Positions 28,216 through 37,213 of a DNA stretch of 64,000 nucleotides are shown here, in pieces. Position 1 is the first letter of the stretch, and each line of letters starts with the position of its first letter. The stretch is taken from the NCBI RefSeq assembly GCF_015070875.1, contig NZ_JADDIV010000001.1, positions 62,001 through 126,000 on the forward strand, given 5' to 3'. The position numbers and the translations under genes are program-made. The notes under the pieces were generated by a model that did not search any database, was not told the DNA's origin, and worked only from the letters and a program-made list of their open reading frames with translations. Source of the stretch: Ramlibacter pallidus (GTDB lineage: Bacteria; Pseudomonadota; Gammaproteobacteria; Burkholderiales; Burkholderiaceae_C).

Positions 28216-30006
28216 ATGCACCACCGCCTGCCCTCGCTGCCGGTCCTGGACTGGGGCCGCGGCTACGACCGCGAAACGCTCGCGGCCGACGCGCTCGCCG
28301 CCGCGATCGTCACCGTCATGCTGATCCCCCAGAGCCTCGCGTACGCGCTGCTCGCGGGGCTGCCGCCCGAGGTGGGCCTGTACGCCAGCATCGCGCCGCT
28401 GCTGGTCTACGCCGTCTTCGGCAGCAGCCGGGTTCTGGCCGTGGGACCGGTGGCTGTCGTGTCGCTCATGACGGCGGCCGCGATCGCGCCGCACGCCGCG
28501 GCCGGTTCCCCGGCGTACTGGGAAGCCGCGATGGCGCTGGCCCTGCTCTCGGGCGGCATGCTGCTCGCCTTCGGCCTGCTGCGCCTGGGCTTCCTCGCCA
28601 ACTTCCTGAGCCATCCGGTGATCTCCGGCTTCATCAGCGCATCCGCCCTGGTGATCACCGCGAGCCAGCTGAAGACGCTGCTCGGTGTCCGTGCCGAGGG
28701 AGAGACGCTGCCCGCGCTGCTCGCCTCGATCGCCGGCCAACTTCCGCAAGCGAACGCAGCCACGCTCGCCGTGGGCGGCGGTGCGGTGGCCTTCCTGCTG
28801 TGGACGCGCGCGCGCCTGCAGCCGCTGCTCCTGCGCCTGGGCGTGGCGCCGCGCGCCGCGGGCATGCTGGCGAAGGCCGGCCCCGTGCTCGCGATCGTGG
28901 TGACCACCGCCCTCGCCTGGGCGTTCGACCTGCAGCGGTCCGGCGTGAAGGTGGTCGGGCAGATCCCGCAGGGCCTGTCGCCGCTGACGTGGCCCCGTTT
29001 CGATCCGGCGCTGTGGCGCGAACTGCTGGCGCCCGCGCTGTTGATCAGCGCGGTCGGGTTCGTGGAGTCGGTGTCCGTCGGCCACACGCTCGCCGCGCGC
29101 CGCCGCGAGCGCATCGAGCCCGACCAGGAACTGGTGGCCCTGGGTGCGTCCAACCTCTCGGCCGCGGTCACCGGAGGGTTCCCCGTGACCGGCGGCTTCG
29201 CCCGCTCCGTCGTGAATGCCGACGCGGGCGCCCGCACCCCGTTCGCGGGCGTGCTCACGGCCGCCGGCATCGCGGGGGCTTCCCTGCTCCTGACGCCGGC
29301 CCTGTTCCACCTCCCGCAGGCGACGTTGGCGGCCACGATCGTGGTGGCGGTGCTTTCGCTGGTGGACCTGAAGATGCTGCGCGACACCTGGGCGTACTCG
29401 CGCGCGGACTTCGTCGCGGCGACCGCCACCATGGCGGCGACGCTGCTCGCCGGCGTCGAGCAGGGCCTCGTGGCCGGCATCGCCGTCTCGCTCGGCCTGC
29501 ACCTGTACCGCACGAGCCGGCCGCACATCGCGGTGGTGGGCCTCGTGCCAGGCACCGAACACTTCCGCAACGTGCTGCGGCACGACGTGCGCGTGAGCCC
29601 GCGGGTGCTGGGCCTGCGCGTCGACGAGAGCCTCTATTTCGCCAATGCGCGTGCGCTGGAGGACGCCGTGAACCGGGAAGTGGCCTCACGCCCGGAGCTG
29701 CGCCACGTCGTCCTGCAATGCACCGCGGTCAACGACATCGATGCGAGCGCGCTGGAGAGCCTCGAGGCGGTGATGGAGCGCCTGCAGGCCGGCGGCATCG
29801 CACTGCACCTCTCGGAAGTGAAGGGGCCGGTGATGGACCGGCTGCGCAAGACGGCCTTCCTGCGCCACCTGACCGGCAAGGTGTTCCTGTCGCAGTACGA
29901 GGCGGTGGCGGCGCTCGCGCCGGAACTCACGAAGGCGGCCCCTCCTCCCCCGGGCGCCGCCGGCGCAGCGTTCCCGACAGCTGCGTTCCCGGCGCGACCG
30001 TATTGA
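28216..30006 (+). CDS. SulP-family anion permease with STAS domain
   Basis: The 596-residue protein has a sulfate_transp domain with about 10-12 helices (PQSLAYALLAGLPPEVGLYAS signature at about 39-59; TGGFPVTGGFARSVVN near 320) and a C-terminal STAS domain (about 455-565). SulP proteins carry sulfate, bicarbonate or other anions. Its position in the BigR module makes sulfite/sulfate or a related anion likely. The C-terminus has a low-complexity PPPPGAAGAAF tail that overlaps the end of the convergent OsmC gene by 80 nt. Confidence 0.93.
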   Translation: MHHRLPSLPVLDWGRGYDRETLAADALAAAIVTVMLIPQSLAYALLAGLPPEVGLYASIAPLLVYAVFGSSRVLAVGPVAVVSLMTAAAIAPHAAAGSPAYWEAAMALALLSGGMLLAFGLLRLGFLANFLSHPVISGFISASALVITASQLKTLLGVRAEGETLPALLASIAGQLPQANAATLAVGGGAVAFLLWTRARLQPLLLRLGVAPRAAGMLAKAGPVLAIVVTTALAWAFDLQRSGVKVVGQIPQGLSPLTWPRFDPALWRELLAPALLISAVGFVESVSVGHTLAARRRERIEPDQELVALGASNLSAAVTGGFPVTGGFARSVVNADAGARTPFAGVLTAAGIAGASLLLTPALFHLPQATLAATIVVAVLSLVDLKMLRDTWAYSRADFVAATATMAATLLAGVEQGLVAGIAVSLGLHLYRTSRPHIAVVGLVPGTEHFRNVLRHDVRVSPRVLGLRVDESLYFANARALEDAVNREVASRPELRHVVLQCTAVNDIDASALESLEAVMERLQAGGIALHLSEVKGPVMDRLRKTAFLRHLTGKVFLSQYEAVAALAPELTKAAPPPPGAAGAAFPTAAFPARPY

Positions 30007-30361
30007 AGACCGTGCCGAACTTGCGCACGTTGTCGTGCAGCAGGTCCAGCCGCCGGTCCTCCTCGTCGGTGTCGACGACGATCTCGTAGACGATGGATTC
30101 CAGGCGCGGCGGCACGTCCCTCCGGACGCCGTGCACCCGCACCTCCACGCCGCGCAGGCGGAACTTCAGGATCGGGGTGACCCGCTCGATGCCCTTGATC
30201 ATGCAGGCCGACAGCGCCGCCAGCAGCAGCTCCGCCGGATTGAAGGCGTCGGTGTTTCCCGCGGGATCCGTGTCGAGCGGGATCACCGCCTGCTTGCAGC
30301 GCGCCTCGCTGCCGTGCGCGTCACGCCGGCGGGCCGTGACGTCGAATTCCATGAGGGCCAT
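29927..30361 (-). CDS. OsmC/Ohr-family protein
   Basis: The 144-residue form starting MALMEFDVTARRRDAHG fits the OsmC fold: two reactive-cysteine positions are expected, and here one is clear in LLAALSACMIKGIERV, with a second near EARCKQAVI. OsmC proteins reduce organic or lipid hydroperoxides with thiols. An alternative in-frame ATG at 30418 adds 19 residues, but the possible FNR-type box at 30442 would then be only 30 bp away. It converges with SulP, overlapping by 80 nt. Confidence 0.82.
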   Translation of the reverse strand: MALMEFDVTARRRDAHGSEARCKQAVIPLDTDPAGNTDAFNPAELLLAALSACMIKGIERVTPILKFRLRGVEVRVHGVRRDVPPRLESIVYEIVVDTDEEDRRLDLLHDNVRKFGTVFNTVAPGTQLSGTLRRRRPGEEGPPS

Positions 30362-30441
30362 GGCGCATTCCGGCGAGATCGCCGCTCCGGTTGCAGGGAC
30401 AGTCCCTTCCCCCAGCATGCGCCTGGCGCCACCGGATCCGC

Positions 30442-30455
30442 TTGTCCTGGATCAA
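30442..30455. promoter_or_regulatory. Possible FNR/CRP-family box between OsmC and hemolysin-operon genes
   Basis: TTGTCCTGGATCAA differs from TTGAT-N4-ATCAA at A4 and at T5. No well-placed -10 is visible at 28-30 bp in either direction, so it is weaker than the other boxes. Confidence 0.4.
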
Positions 30456-30542
30456 CCGGCGCCGCCGGCCGCAGGGAGGGCGGGCGCTTAATCCGGCGCC
30501 AATCTTCGCCTCGCACCATGCGGGCTCTTCCAAGGAGCTCGC

Positions 30543-31190
30543 ATGCCACCGCCATCCCCCTGCATCGCCATGGCCTCGCCGCTGCCGCCCGGTGGGCTCG
30601 CCGGCACGCGCGAGGCACCGCGGTTCAGCGTCTGCCTGCCCACCGACCCCGGCCGGCCCGCCGTCGAGGCCTTCATCCGGGACGTGTACCGGCGGCGGCA
30701 CGGGGCGCGGGTGCGCAGCTTCATGCCGGTGCTGGTCTCGCTGCGCGACGCCTCGGGGATCGTGGCGGCGGCCGGGTACCGCAGCGCCGGTGCATCCCCG
30801 CTGTTCCTGGAACGCTACCTCGGCGCACCCGTCGAGACGCTGCTGGCCGGCGCCCGCGGCACGGCCCCGGACCGCGGCTCCATCGTCGAGGTGGGGCACC
30901 TGGCCTCCGCGCGGCACGGGGAAGGCCGCCGCCTGATCATGGCGCTGGGGCCGCACCTGGCGCGGCAGCGGTTCCAGTGGGTGGTCAGCACCGTCACGCA
31001 GGAACTGCGCAGCCTCTTCCTGCGCATCGGCGTCACGCCGCTGACCCTCGGCGCGGCCGATCCCGCCGCGCTCGGCGACGAAGCCGCCGACTGGGGCAGC
31101 TACTACGCGCATGCGCCGCTGGTGCTCGCGGGCCACCTGCCACTGGCCCTGCGCCACCTGGCCGGCCGCAACGCAGGGTCGCCGCGATGA
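30543..31190 (+). CDS. Thermostable hemolysin-family protein (GNAT-like fold)
   Basis: The 215-residue protein matches the T_hemolysin family in the core EAFIRDVYRRRHGARVRSFM, followed by LVSLRDASGIVAAAGYR and FLERYLGAPVE. A region like a GNAT acyl-CoA acceptor fold follows (VEVGHLASARHGEGRRL). The name comes from a Vibrio protein and does not prove lysis. No signal peptide is present, so it is probably cytosolic. It leads a five-gene operon with each gene overlapping the next, which suggests an enzymatic role in acyl chemistry rather than a toxin. That role is inference. Confidence 0.8.
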   Translation: MPPPSPCIAMASPLPPGGLAGTREAPRFSVCLPTDPGRPAVEAFIRDVYRRRHGARVRSFMPVLVSLRDASGIVAAAGYRSAGASPLFLERYLGAPVETLLAGARGTAPDRGSIVEVGHLASARHGEGRRLIMALGPHLARQRFQWVVSTVTQELRSLFLRIGVTPLTLGAADPAALGDEAADWGSYYAHAPLVLAGHLPLALRHLAGRNAGSPR

Positions 31191-32662
31191 GTGCCGTCAG
31201 CTCCCCCGCCCCCGCCGCGACGCTCGACGACGGCCACCGTGCCTGGACGCGGGCCGAACTCGACGAGGCCGTGTCGGAGTTCGCGCAGGTGCTGCGCCAG
31301 GGCCGGGTCCGCGTGCTCGCCACCTTGCTGGACAACTCCGTCGCCTGGGTGGTCGCGGACCTTGCCGCGGCGCGCTGCGGCAGCGTGCACGTGCCCCTGC
31401 CCGCCTTCTTCGCGCCGGAGCAGGTCACGCATGCGCTGCAGGCCACCGGCGCCGACGCTTTGCTGGTGAACGCGGAGACCGCGACACGCTGGCCGGGCGC
31501 ACCGCAGGCGCGGCATGAAGTCGCGGCGGACCCGGTGGTCCTGCTTCGACTGCCAGGCGTGACGGTGCCCATGCCCGAGGGCACCGCCAAGGTCACCTTC
31601 ACGTCCGGCACCACGGGAACGCCGAGGGGCGTGTGCCTGCGCGCGGAGGCGATGGACCGGGTTGCGCGCGGCCTGGTGCAGGCGATGGCGCCCTTGCGGA
31701 TCGAGCGCCACCTGTGCGTGCTGCCCTTCGCCGTGCTGCTCGAAGACATCGCAGGCCTGGCGGCTTCGCGCAGGAACGGGTCGACCTGCGTGGTCGCGCC
31801 CCTGGCGCAACTCGGGCTGGAGGGTTCCTCCAGCTTCGACGCGTCGCGCTTCCACGCCGCCGTGCTCCGGCACCAGCCCGACAGCATCATCCTGCTGCCC
31901 CAGATGCTGCGGGCGTGGGCGGGCTATCTCGCGGCGACCCGGCAGCGCGCGCCCGCCGGGCTGAAGTTCGTCGCGGTGGGCGGGGCGCCGGTGGGCGCGC
32001 GGCTCGTGACGGCGGCCCGTGCGCTCGGCATCCCGGCGTACGAGGGCTACGGGTTGTCCGAAGGCGCCTCGGTGCAGGCCTTGAACCTGCCCGGCGCCAA
32101 CCGCCCCGGCAGCGCAGGCCGTGCACTGCCGCACGCGCGCCTGCGCGTCGGCGCCGGCGGCGAGATCGAGGTGGCGGGCAGCCTCTTCGCCGGCTACCTC
32201 GGCGATGCGCAGGCCGTGCCCGAGTGGTGGCCGACCGGCGACCTCGGGACGATCGACGACGAGGGCTTCCTGCACGTGCAGGGCCGCAGCAGGAACGTGC
32301 TGATCACCTCGTTCGGCCGCAACGTTTCGCCCGAGTGGGTGGAAGGTGCGCTCCAGGAACAGTCGGCCGTCGGCGTGGCCGTCGTGTACGGCGAGGCGCA
32401 GCCCGCCCTGCACGCCGTGCTCTGGCCGGCGCGCGCGGACGCGTCCGACGCGGCGCTGCAGGCGGCGGTCGATGCCGCCAACGCCGGACTGCCCGACTAC
32501 GCGCGCGTGCGGCACTGGGTGCGCGCCGCCGCGCCGTTCTCCGCCGCATCCGGCATGGCCACGGCCAACGGACGGCCCCGCCGCGCCGCCATCCTCCAGG
32601 CGCACGCCACCGCACTGGCGAACGCTGACCTCTCACGCAACGAACCCACGGAGTCTCCATGA
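31187..32662 (+). CDS. AMP-binding acyl-adenylate/acyl-CoA ligase family, A10 lysine replaced
   Basis: The 491-residue protein has the ANL fold: P-loop TFTSGTTGTPRGV at 137-149, YEGYGLSEG near 288-296, WPTGDLGTID near 352-361, and the hinge region GRSRNVLI. The C-terminal A10 motif, normally ending in NGK, reads MATANGRPRR, so the Lys that contacts the adenylate is Arg. Adenylation activity may be altered. At 491 residues it is a little short for acyl-CoA synthetases. It overlaps the hemolysin-family gene and the diiron-type gene by 4 nt each. Confidence 0.85.
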   Translation: MSAVSSPAPAATLDDGHRAWTRAELDEAVSEFAQVLRQGRVRVLATLLDNSVAWVVADLAAARCGSVHVPLPAFFAPEQVTHALQATGADALLVNAETATRWPGAPQARHEVAADPVVLLRLPGVTVPMPEGTAKVTFTSGTTGTPRGVCLRAEAMDRVARGLVQAMAPLRIERHLCVLPFAVLLEDIAGLAASRRNGSTCVVAPLAQLGLEGSSSFDASRFHAAVLRHQPDSIILLPQMLRAWAGYLAATRQRAPAGLKFVAVGGAPVGARLVTAARALGIPAYEGYGLSEGASVQALNLPGANRPGSAGRALPHARLRVGAGGEIEVAGSLFAGYLGDAQAVPEWWPTGDLGTIDDEGFLHVQGRSRNVLITSFGRNVSPEWVEGALQEQSAVGVAVVYGEAQPALHAVLWPARADASDAALQAAVDAANAGLPDYARVRHWVRAAAPFSAASGMATANGRPRRAAILQAHATALANADLSRNEPTESP

Positions 32663-33342
32663 ACTTCCACGCACGACTGCTGGAACAGACCGCGGCCGAC
32701 CGCGCCGCGCTGTTGTCCACGCCGATCATCCAGGGCTGCCTGCGGGGCGAGGTGTCCCTGCCCAGCTACCTCGCGTTCCTGCGCGAGGCGTACCACCACG
32801 TGCGGCACACCGTGCCGCTGATGCGCGCGCTGCAGGCACGCATCCCCGCCGGCCGCGGCTGGCTGGGCCCCGCGCTCGACGAGTACATCGAGGAAGAACA
32901 GGGCCACGAGGCGTGGATCCTCGACGACATCCGCGCCTGCGGCGGCGACGCGGAGGCGGTGCGCGACGGCCGCGCCGGCATGGCCACGGAAGTGATGGTG
33001 GCCTATGCGTACGACACGATCATGCGGCGCAACCCGCTGGGCTTCTTCGGCATGGTCCACGTGCTCGAAGGCACCAGCGTGTCGCTCGCCCTGCTGGCGG
33101 CGGACCGCATCCAGGCACCGCTGGCGCTGCCCGACGCCGCCTTCAGTTACCTGCGCTCGCACGGGACGCTGGACCAGGAGCACGTGCAGCACTTCCAGCG
33201 GCTGATGGACCGGGTCACCGATCCGGCCGACCAGGACGCCATCGTCCATGCGGCGCGGGTGTTCTTCCGCCTGTATGGCGACGTCTTCCGCGGCTTGCCG
33301 CTGCCGCAGGCGCGCACGGCCGGCACGGAGGTGGCGGCATGA
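32659..33342 (+). CDS. Heme-oxygenase-like diiron protein (iron-containing redox enzyme/TenA-like)
   Basis: The 227-residue helical protein resembles the TenA/HDO superfamily. Acidic/His pairs that could bind two irons are E43 with H46/H47/H50, E80 with H83 (EEEQGHEAW), E137 (VLEGTS) and D172 with H175 (LDQEH), plus H178. Known HDO members are non-heme iron oxidases, for example alkene-forming decarboxylases or N-oxygenases. TenA thiaminases instead use an active-site Cys, not seen here. The gene sits between an acyl-adenylate ligase and an SDR, so it probably oxidises an activated acyl or amino-acyl product; inference. Confidence 0.8.
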   Translation: MNFHARLLEQTAADRAALLSTPIIQGCLRGEVSLPSYLAFLREAYHHVRHTVPLMRALQARIPAGRGWLGPALDEYIEEEQGHEAWILDDIRACGGDAEAVRDGRAGMATEVMVAYAYDTIMRRNPLGFFGMVHVLEGTSVSLALLAADRIQAPLALPDAAFSYLRSHGTLDQEHVQHFQRLMDRVTDPADQDAIVHAARVFFRLYGDVFRGLPLPQARTAGTEVAA

Positions 33343-34175
33343 AGGCGGCCGAGGCCCGCGTGCTGCTCACGGGCGCCGGCGGCGGCATCGGGCAGGCGAC
33401 GGCGCGGGCGCTCGCCGCCACGGGCGCCGCGCTGCTGCTGGCCGGGCGCTCGCCCGGCCGCCTCGCCGCCCAGGCCCGGGCCCTGCAGCAGCAGGTGCCC
33501 GGCGCGGAGGTCCGCTGGGAAGAAGCCAACCTGCGGGACCCGGGCGCGATCCCGTCGCTCGCCGCCGCGGCCCGCGACCACGCCTGCAACGTGGTGGTGC
33601 ACGCCGCCGGCCTGCCGCAGTTCGGGCATCTCGACGATTGCGATGCGGCCACGATGGCGCGCGTGCTGGACACCAACCTCCTGGCGCCCATGCTCCTGAC
33701 GCAGGCGCTGCTGCCGCACCTGCGCACCCTGCCGCGGGCGCAGGTGATCTGCGTGGGCTCCGCGCTCGGCGCGATCGGCCTGCCCGGCTACAGCGTCTAT
33801 TGCGCCAGCAAGTTCGGCCTGCGCGGATTCGCGCAGGCGCTGCGGCGCGAACTGGCGGACACGCCCGTCCGCGTCCAGTACCTGGGACCCCGCAGCACGC
33901 GGACGGCCTTCAACGGGGCGGAGGTGGCAGCCTACAACCGCGCCACCGGCACGGCCATGGATTCGCCCGAGTCCGTGGCGCAGGCGCTTATGGCCCTGCT
34001 GGAAGCGGAGGCCGCCGAGCGGTTCCTCGGCTTCCCGGAGAAATTCGCGGCGCGCTTGAACGGCCTCGCTCCCGTGGCGCTGGACGGCGCCTTCGCCACG
34101 CACCGGCGCAGCCTTCCCGCGCGCCCCGCAACGCACCTGCAACCCATCGAAGAGGAGATGAAGAATGCCCATTGA
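33339..34175 (+). CDS. Short-chain dehydrogenase/reductase (SDR)
   Basis: The 278-residue protein has the NAD(P) motif TGAGGGIG at 11-18, an Arg in LLAGRSPGR that favours NADP, HAAG in place of NNAG, and YCASK as the active-site Tyr and Lys. The C-terminal 60 residues (FLGFPEKFAARLNGL) resemble SDRs acting near membranes on lipid or fatty substrates. It overlaps the diiron-type gene by 4 nt and the TPR gene by 11 nt. Together these enzymes could make a reduced acyl product. Confidence 0.88.
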   Translation: MKAAEARVLLTGAGGGIGQATARALAATGAALLLAGRSPGRLAAQARALQQQVPGAEVRWEEANLRDPGAIPSLAAAARDHACNVVVHAAGLPQFGHLDDCDAATMARVLDTNLLAPMLLTQALLPHLRTLPRAQVICVGSALGAIGLPGYSVYCASKFGLRGFAQALRRELADTPVRVQYLGPRSTRTAFNGAEVAAYNRATGTAMDSPESVAQALMALLEAEAAERFLGFPEKFAARLNGLAPVALDGAFATHRRSLPARPATHLQPIEEEMKNAH

Positions 34176-34827
34176 CCGGACCCCCTTCCTGCGCGCCGCC
34201 GGCGCACTCTTCCTGGCGCTGGCCGGCGCGCTGCCGATGGCGGGACACGCGGCGGCCGTGGACGACGCGGTGGCCGAACTGCAACGCGACTGGGAAGTGA
34301 TCCGCTACCAGACGCCGGCATCGGAACGCGAGAAGCGCTTCGAGGCCCTGGCGGCCAAGGCGCGCAGGGTGAGCGAAGCTTTTCCCGGCCGCAGCGAACC
34401 GCTGGTGTGGGAAGGCATCATCGTGAGCTCGCACGCGGGAGAGAAGGGCGGGCTCGGGGCGCTCGGCCTCGTGAAGCAGGCGAAGGCGCTCTACGAGCAG
34501 GCGATCCGCATCGACGGCAACGTCCTGGAAGGCTCCGCCTACAACAGCCTGGGCGTCCTCTACGACAAGGTGCCGGGCTGGCCGGTCGGGTTCGGCGACA
34601 AGGCGAAGGCCGGCGAACTCCTGCGGCAGGCCCTGGCGATCAACCCCAGGGGCATCGATCCGAACTTCTTCTACGCCGAGTACCTGGCCGGGACCAAACA
34701 CCCCGAGCAGGCGATCCCGTACCTGGAGCGCGCGCTGCAGGCACCGGACCGGCCCGGCCGCCAGGTGGCGGACACCGGCCGGCGCGAGGAGGCCCGGGTG
34801 CTGCTCGAGAAGCTCAGGTCGAAGTAG
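34165..34827 (+). CDS. Periplasmic TPR-repeat protein
   Basis: The 220-residue product has a signal peptide (1-30, MAGHAAA) and TPR-like helical repeats across about 60-215 (LYEQAIRIDGNVLEGSAYN, LLRQALAINPRGIDPN, IPYLERALQAP). TatT-like proteins of TRAP-associated complexes have a comparable form. It is the last gene of the hemolysin-ligase-diiron-SDR operon and would place part of the system in the periplasm. Its stop overlaps the convergent histidine kinase gene by 14 nt. Confidence 0.85.
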   Translation: MPIDRTPFLRAAGALFLALAGALPMAGHAAAVDDAVAELQRDWEVIRYQTPASEREKRFEALAAKARRVSEAFPGRSEPLVWEGIIVSSHAGEKGGLGALGLVKQAKALYEQAIRIDGNVLEGSAYNSLGVLYDKVPGWPVGFGDKAKAGELLRQALAINPRGIDPNFFYAEYLAGTKHPEQAIPYLERALQAPDRPGRQVADTGRREEARVLLEKLRSK

Positions 34828-36175
34828 GACGCGCGAACCGGACGACGGCACGCACCGCGTGGCCGCCCGCGCCGGCGTCGTACACCACCTCCAGCCCGTG
34901 CAGCGCCGCGATGCGCTGCACGATGGAGATGCCCAGGCCGCTCCCCGCTTCCACCTGCCCCGGCGGCCGGTGGAAGCGCTGGCCCAGCGCGGCGAGCTGT
35001 TCGGGCGGCAGCGGTCCGCCCGCGTTCTCGACTTCGATGCCGTCCTCGCCCATCCGCAGGGCGACGGTGCTACCGGCCGGCGCGTAGCGGGCCGCGTTGT
35101 CCACCAGGTTGCGCAGCAGCACCGTGAGCAAGTGGCCGTCGCCCACCAGCGGCAGTGCCGGCCGGCCGGAGGACGGCCAGTCGCACACCAGCTCGATGTC
35201 CCGGCGATGCGCCAGCTCCAGGCAATCGCCCATGACCTGTTCGACGATCGCGGGCCAGTCGACGTCGGCCCCCGCGTGGACGGGCGCCGTGCTCTCCGCC
35301 CGGGACAGCGCCAGCATCTGCGTCACCAGCCGGTCCATCCGCGCGAGCCCGGCATCCATCTGCTGCTGCGCGCGGGCGCGCTCCTCGTTGCTCCTGGACC
35401 GCTTGACCACGTCCCACTGCGCCCGGAGCACGGCCAGCGGCGTGCGCAGTTCGTGCGCCGCTTCCGCGGTGAAGCGCCGCTCGCGCGCCAGCAGGCTCTC
35501 GATGCGCGCGAACAGGCTGTTCATCGCGGCGAGCAGCGGCCGCAGTTCGGCCGGCGCCTGCGCATCGGCCACCGGCGTCAGGTTCTCGCCGTCGCGCGCC
35601 CCGAGGTCGCCGGTGAGCTCGTGGATCGGGGCGAGGGCCCGCCGCACGGCCCACGCCATCGCGAACAGCAGCACCGGCAGCACCAGCAGCCAGGGGAGGA
35701 CCTGGCTGCCCACCAGGGACAGCACCAGCTCGTCGCGCTCGTAGGCGGCCTGGCCCGAAGCGACCAGCGCGCCGGAAGGCGCCTGCAGGTAATACAGCCG
35801 CCACGGCCGGCCGCCGACCGCCTCGTCCACGAAACCCACGGCATCGCGGCGATACGGCAGGCTGCCGCCCTCGCGGTCGGCGACCTGCAGGCGGCCGTCC
35901 TTGTCCCACACCGCGACCGCGAGGTCCCGGACGTCGCTCTCGCCGCTGTCCGGCGCGCCCGGGGCCGGCAACGGCGGCAGCTGCGGCAGGGCCGCCTCGG
36001 GCGACGCCGCGGGCCTCTGCGTCGCGAGCACCTGGCGGGCCAGCCGGATCAGCTCCGTGTCGTACAGCTCGTTGACCTGGTAGCGCGCGCGGTCGACGGA
36101 GAAGAGCAAGGCCACGCTCCACACGAGCGGCGCGCACGCCAGCAGGTAGAGCATCAACCGGCGCTGCAGGCTCAT
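34814..36175 (-). CDS. Sensor histidine kinase, QseC-like
   Basis: The 453-residue protein has two transmembrane helices (about 7-28 and 170-190) with a periplasmic sensor of about 140 residues, then HAMP, HisKA with phospho-His in AEAAHELRTPLAVL, and a HATPase with NLVDNAARYAPAG and GSGLGISIVQRIAALHG. It is most like QseC/PmrB-class kinases. The ATG at 36175 overlaps the regulator stop by 4 nt. It converges on the TPR gene, so it may control the neighbouring operon; no operator has been identified. Confidence 0.92.
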   Translation of the reverse strand: MSLQRRLMLYLLACAPLVWSVALLFSVDRARYQVNELYDTELIRLARQVLATQRPAASPEAALPQLPPLPAPGAPDSGESDVRDLAVAVWDKDGRLQVADREGGSLPYRRDAVGFVDEAVGGRPWRLYYLQAPSGALVASGQAAYERDELVLSLVGSQVLPWLLVLPVLLFAMAWAVRRALAPIHELTGDLGARDGENLTPVADAQAPAELRPLLAAMNSLFARIESLLARERRFTAEAAHELRTPLAVLRAQWDVVKRSRSNEERARAQQQMDAGLARMDRLVTQMLALSRAESTAPVHAGADVDWPAIVEQVMGDCLELAHRRDIELVCDWPSSGRPALPLVGDGHLLTVLLRNLVDNAARYAPAGSTVALRMGEDGIEVENAGGPLPPEQLAALGQRFHRPPGQVEAGSGLGISIVQRIAALHGLEVVYDAGAGGHAVRAVVRFARPTST

Positions 36176-36846
36176 GGCAGGGGCTCGGGTGCGCCGAGCG
36201 CATAGCCGACGCCGCGCACCGTGCGCACGATGCCGGGATCGATCTTGCGGCGCAGGTGGTGGACGTGGACTTCGAGCGCGTTGCCTTCCGGTTCGGCGGC
36301 GCTCCAGTCGTAGAGCTTGTCGCGCAGCAGGGCCTTGGACAGCACGCGTTGCGGTTCGAGCAGCAACGCTTCCAGCAGCGCCAGTTCGCGCGCGGTGAGC
36401 TCCACCGCCTGCCCTTTCCATCGCACCCGCTTCGCGGCCGGCTCGTATTCGAGCGCGCCGTGCTGCCACACCGGCTGCGCCCGTCCCGACGCGCGGCGCA
36501 GCAAGGCACGCAGGCGGGCCGCCAGTTCGTCGATGGTGATCGGCTTGAGCAGGTAGTCGTCGGCACCGGCATCGAGCCCGGCGATGCGCTGGTCCACGCC
36601 GTCCCGCGCCGTGAGGATCAGCACGGGCAGCTTGACGCCGCGACCACGCCAGCGCCGCAGCCACTCCATGCCGTCGCCGCCGGGAAGGCCGAGGTCCAGG
36701 ACGATGGCGTCGTAGGGCGCCGCGAGCATCGCGGCATCCGCCTCGGACCCCCGCACGAACCAGTCGGCCGCGTGGCCCAGCTGGCGCAGGCCCGCGGCCA
36801 GGGCCTGGCCCAGGAGCGCCTCGTCCTCGACGATCAGGACACGCAT
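36172..36846 (-). CDS. OmpR-family response regulator, QseB-like
   Basis: The 224-residue protein has a receiver domain with Asp51 (DAIVLDLGLPGGDG), Thr in ILTARDG and Lys in LKPITIDEL. The C-terminal winged helix has the QseB-like LALLEALLLEPQRVLSKALLRD and VHHLRRKID segments. It is co-transcribed with the kinase gene (4-nt overlap). The regulated genes are not evident; the pair faces the hemolysin-family operon. Confidence 0.94.
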   Translation of the reverse strand: MRVLIVEDEALLGQALAAGLRQLGHAADWFVRGSEADAAMLAAPYDAIVLDLGLPGGDGMEWLRRWRGRGVKLPVLILTARDGVDQRIAGLDAGADDYLLKPITIDELAARLRALLRRASGRAQPVWQHGALEYEPAAKRVRWKGQAVELTARELALLEALLLEPQRVLSKALLRDKLYDWSAAEPEGNALEVHVHHLRRKIDPGIVRTVRGVGYALGAPEPLP

Positions 36847-36888
36847 GCAAAGGTCCGGTGCGGGAGGTTCAGGGCATGGCTCCGCGGC

Positions 36889-37113
36889 TCACGGGGAGCA
36901 TCCACGGAGCACCGCGCAGCGCAGCCGCGGTGCGAGGCGCAGCACCAGGTCGACGGAGGGTGGTTCGCCCTCCAGGGCCAGGTAGACCACGGCGTACAGC
37001 CCGGCATCCACCACCGCCGCGGCGGCCAGCAGCAGCGCGGCGCAGCACACCGCGAGCGCGCGGCGCACCGGCGCGCTGCGGGGCAGGAAAGCGGCAATCC
37101 CATGAGCATCCAC
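36889..37113 (-). CDS. Small membrane protein, 74 aa
   Basis: The product has one long hydrophobic segment (about 16-48, ALAVCCAALLLAAAAVVDAGLY followed by AVVYLALEG) and a Cys-containing tail. A GGAGG site lies 10 nt before the ATG at 37113, which supports translation. No family is recognised. It lies between the response regulator and the cytochrome genes and could be a by-product of GC-rich sequence, so it is a tentative call. Confidence 0.45.
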   Translation of the reverse strand: MDAHGIAAFLPRSAPVRRALAVCCAALLLAAAAVVDAGLYAVVYLALEGEPPSVDLVLRLAPRLRCAVLRGCSP

Positions 37114-37213
37114 GCACGGCCTCCACAGGCGGGTCCGCCGGCGGACTGCCGGCGCCGTGGATCGTGGCGGCGCCGGATTGGGATTGGCTTAAGGCCACCT
37201 GCGCGGCGTGCGT

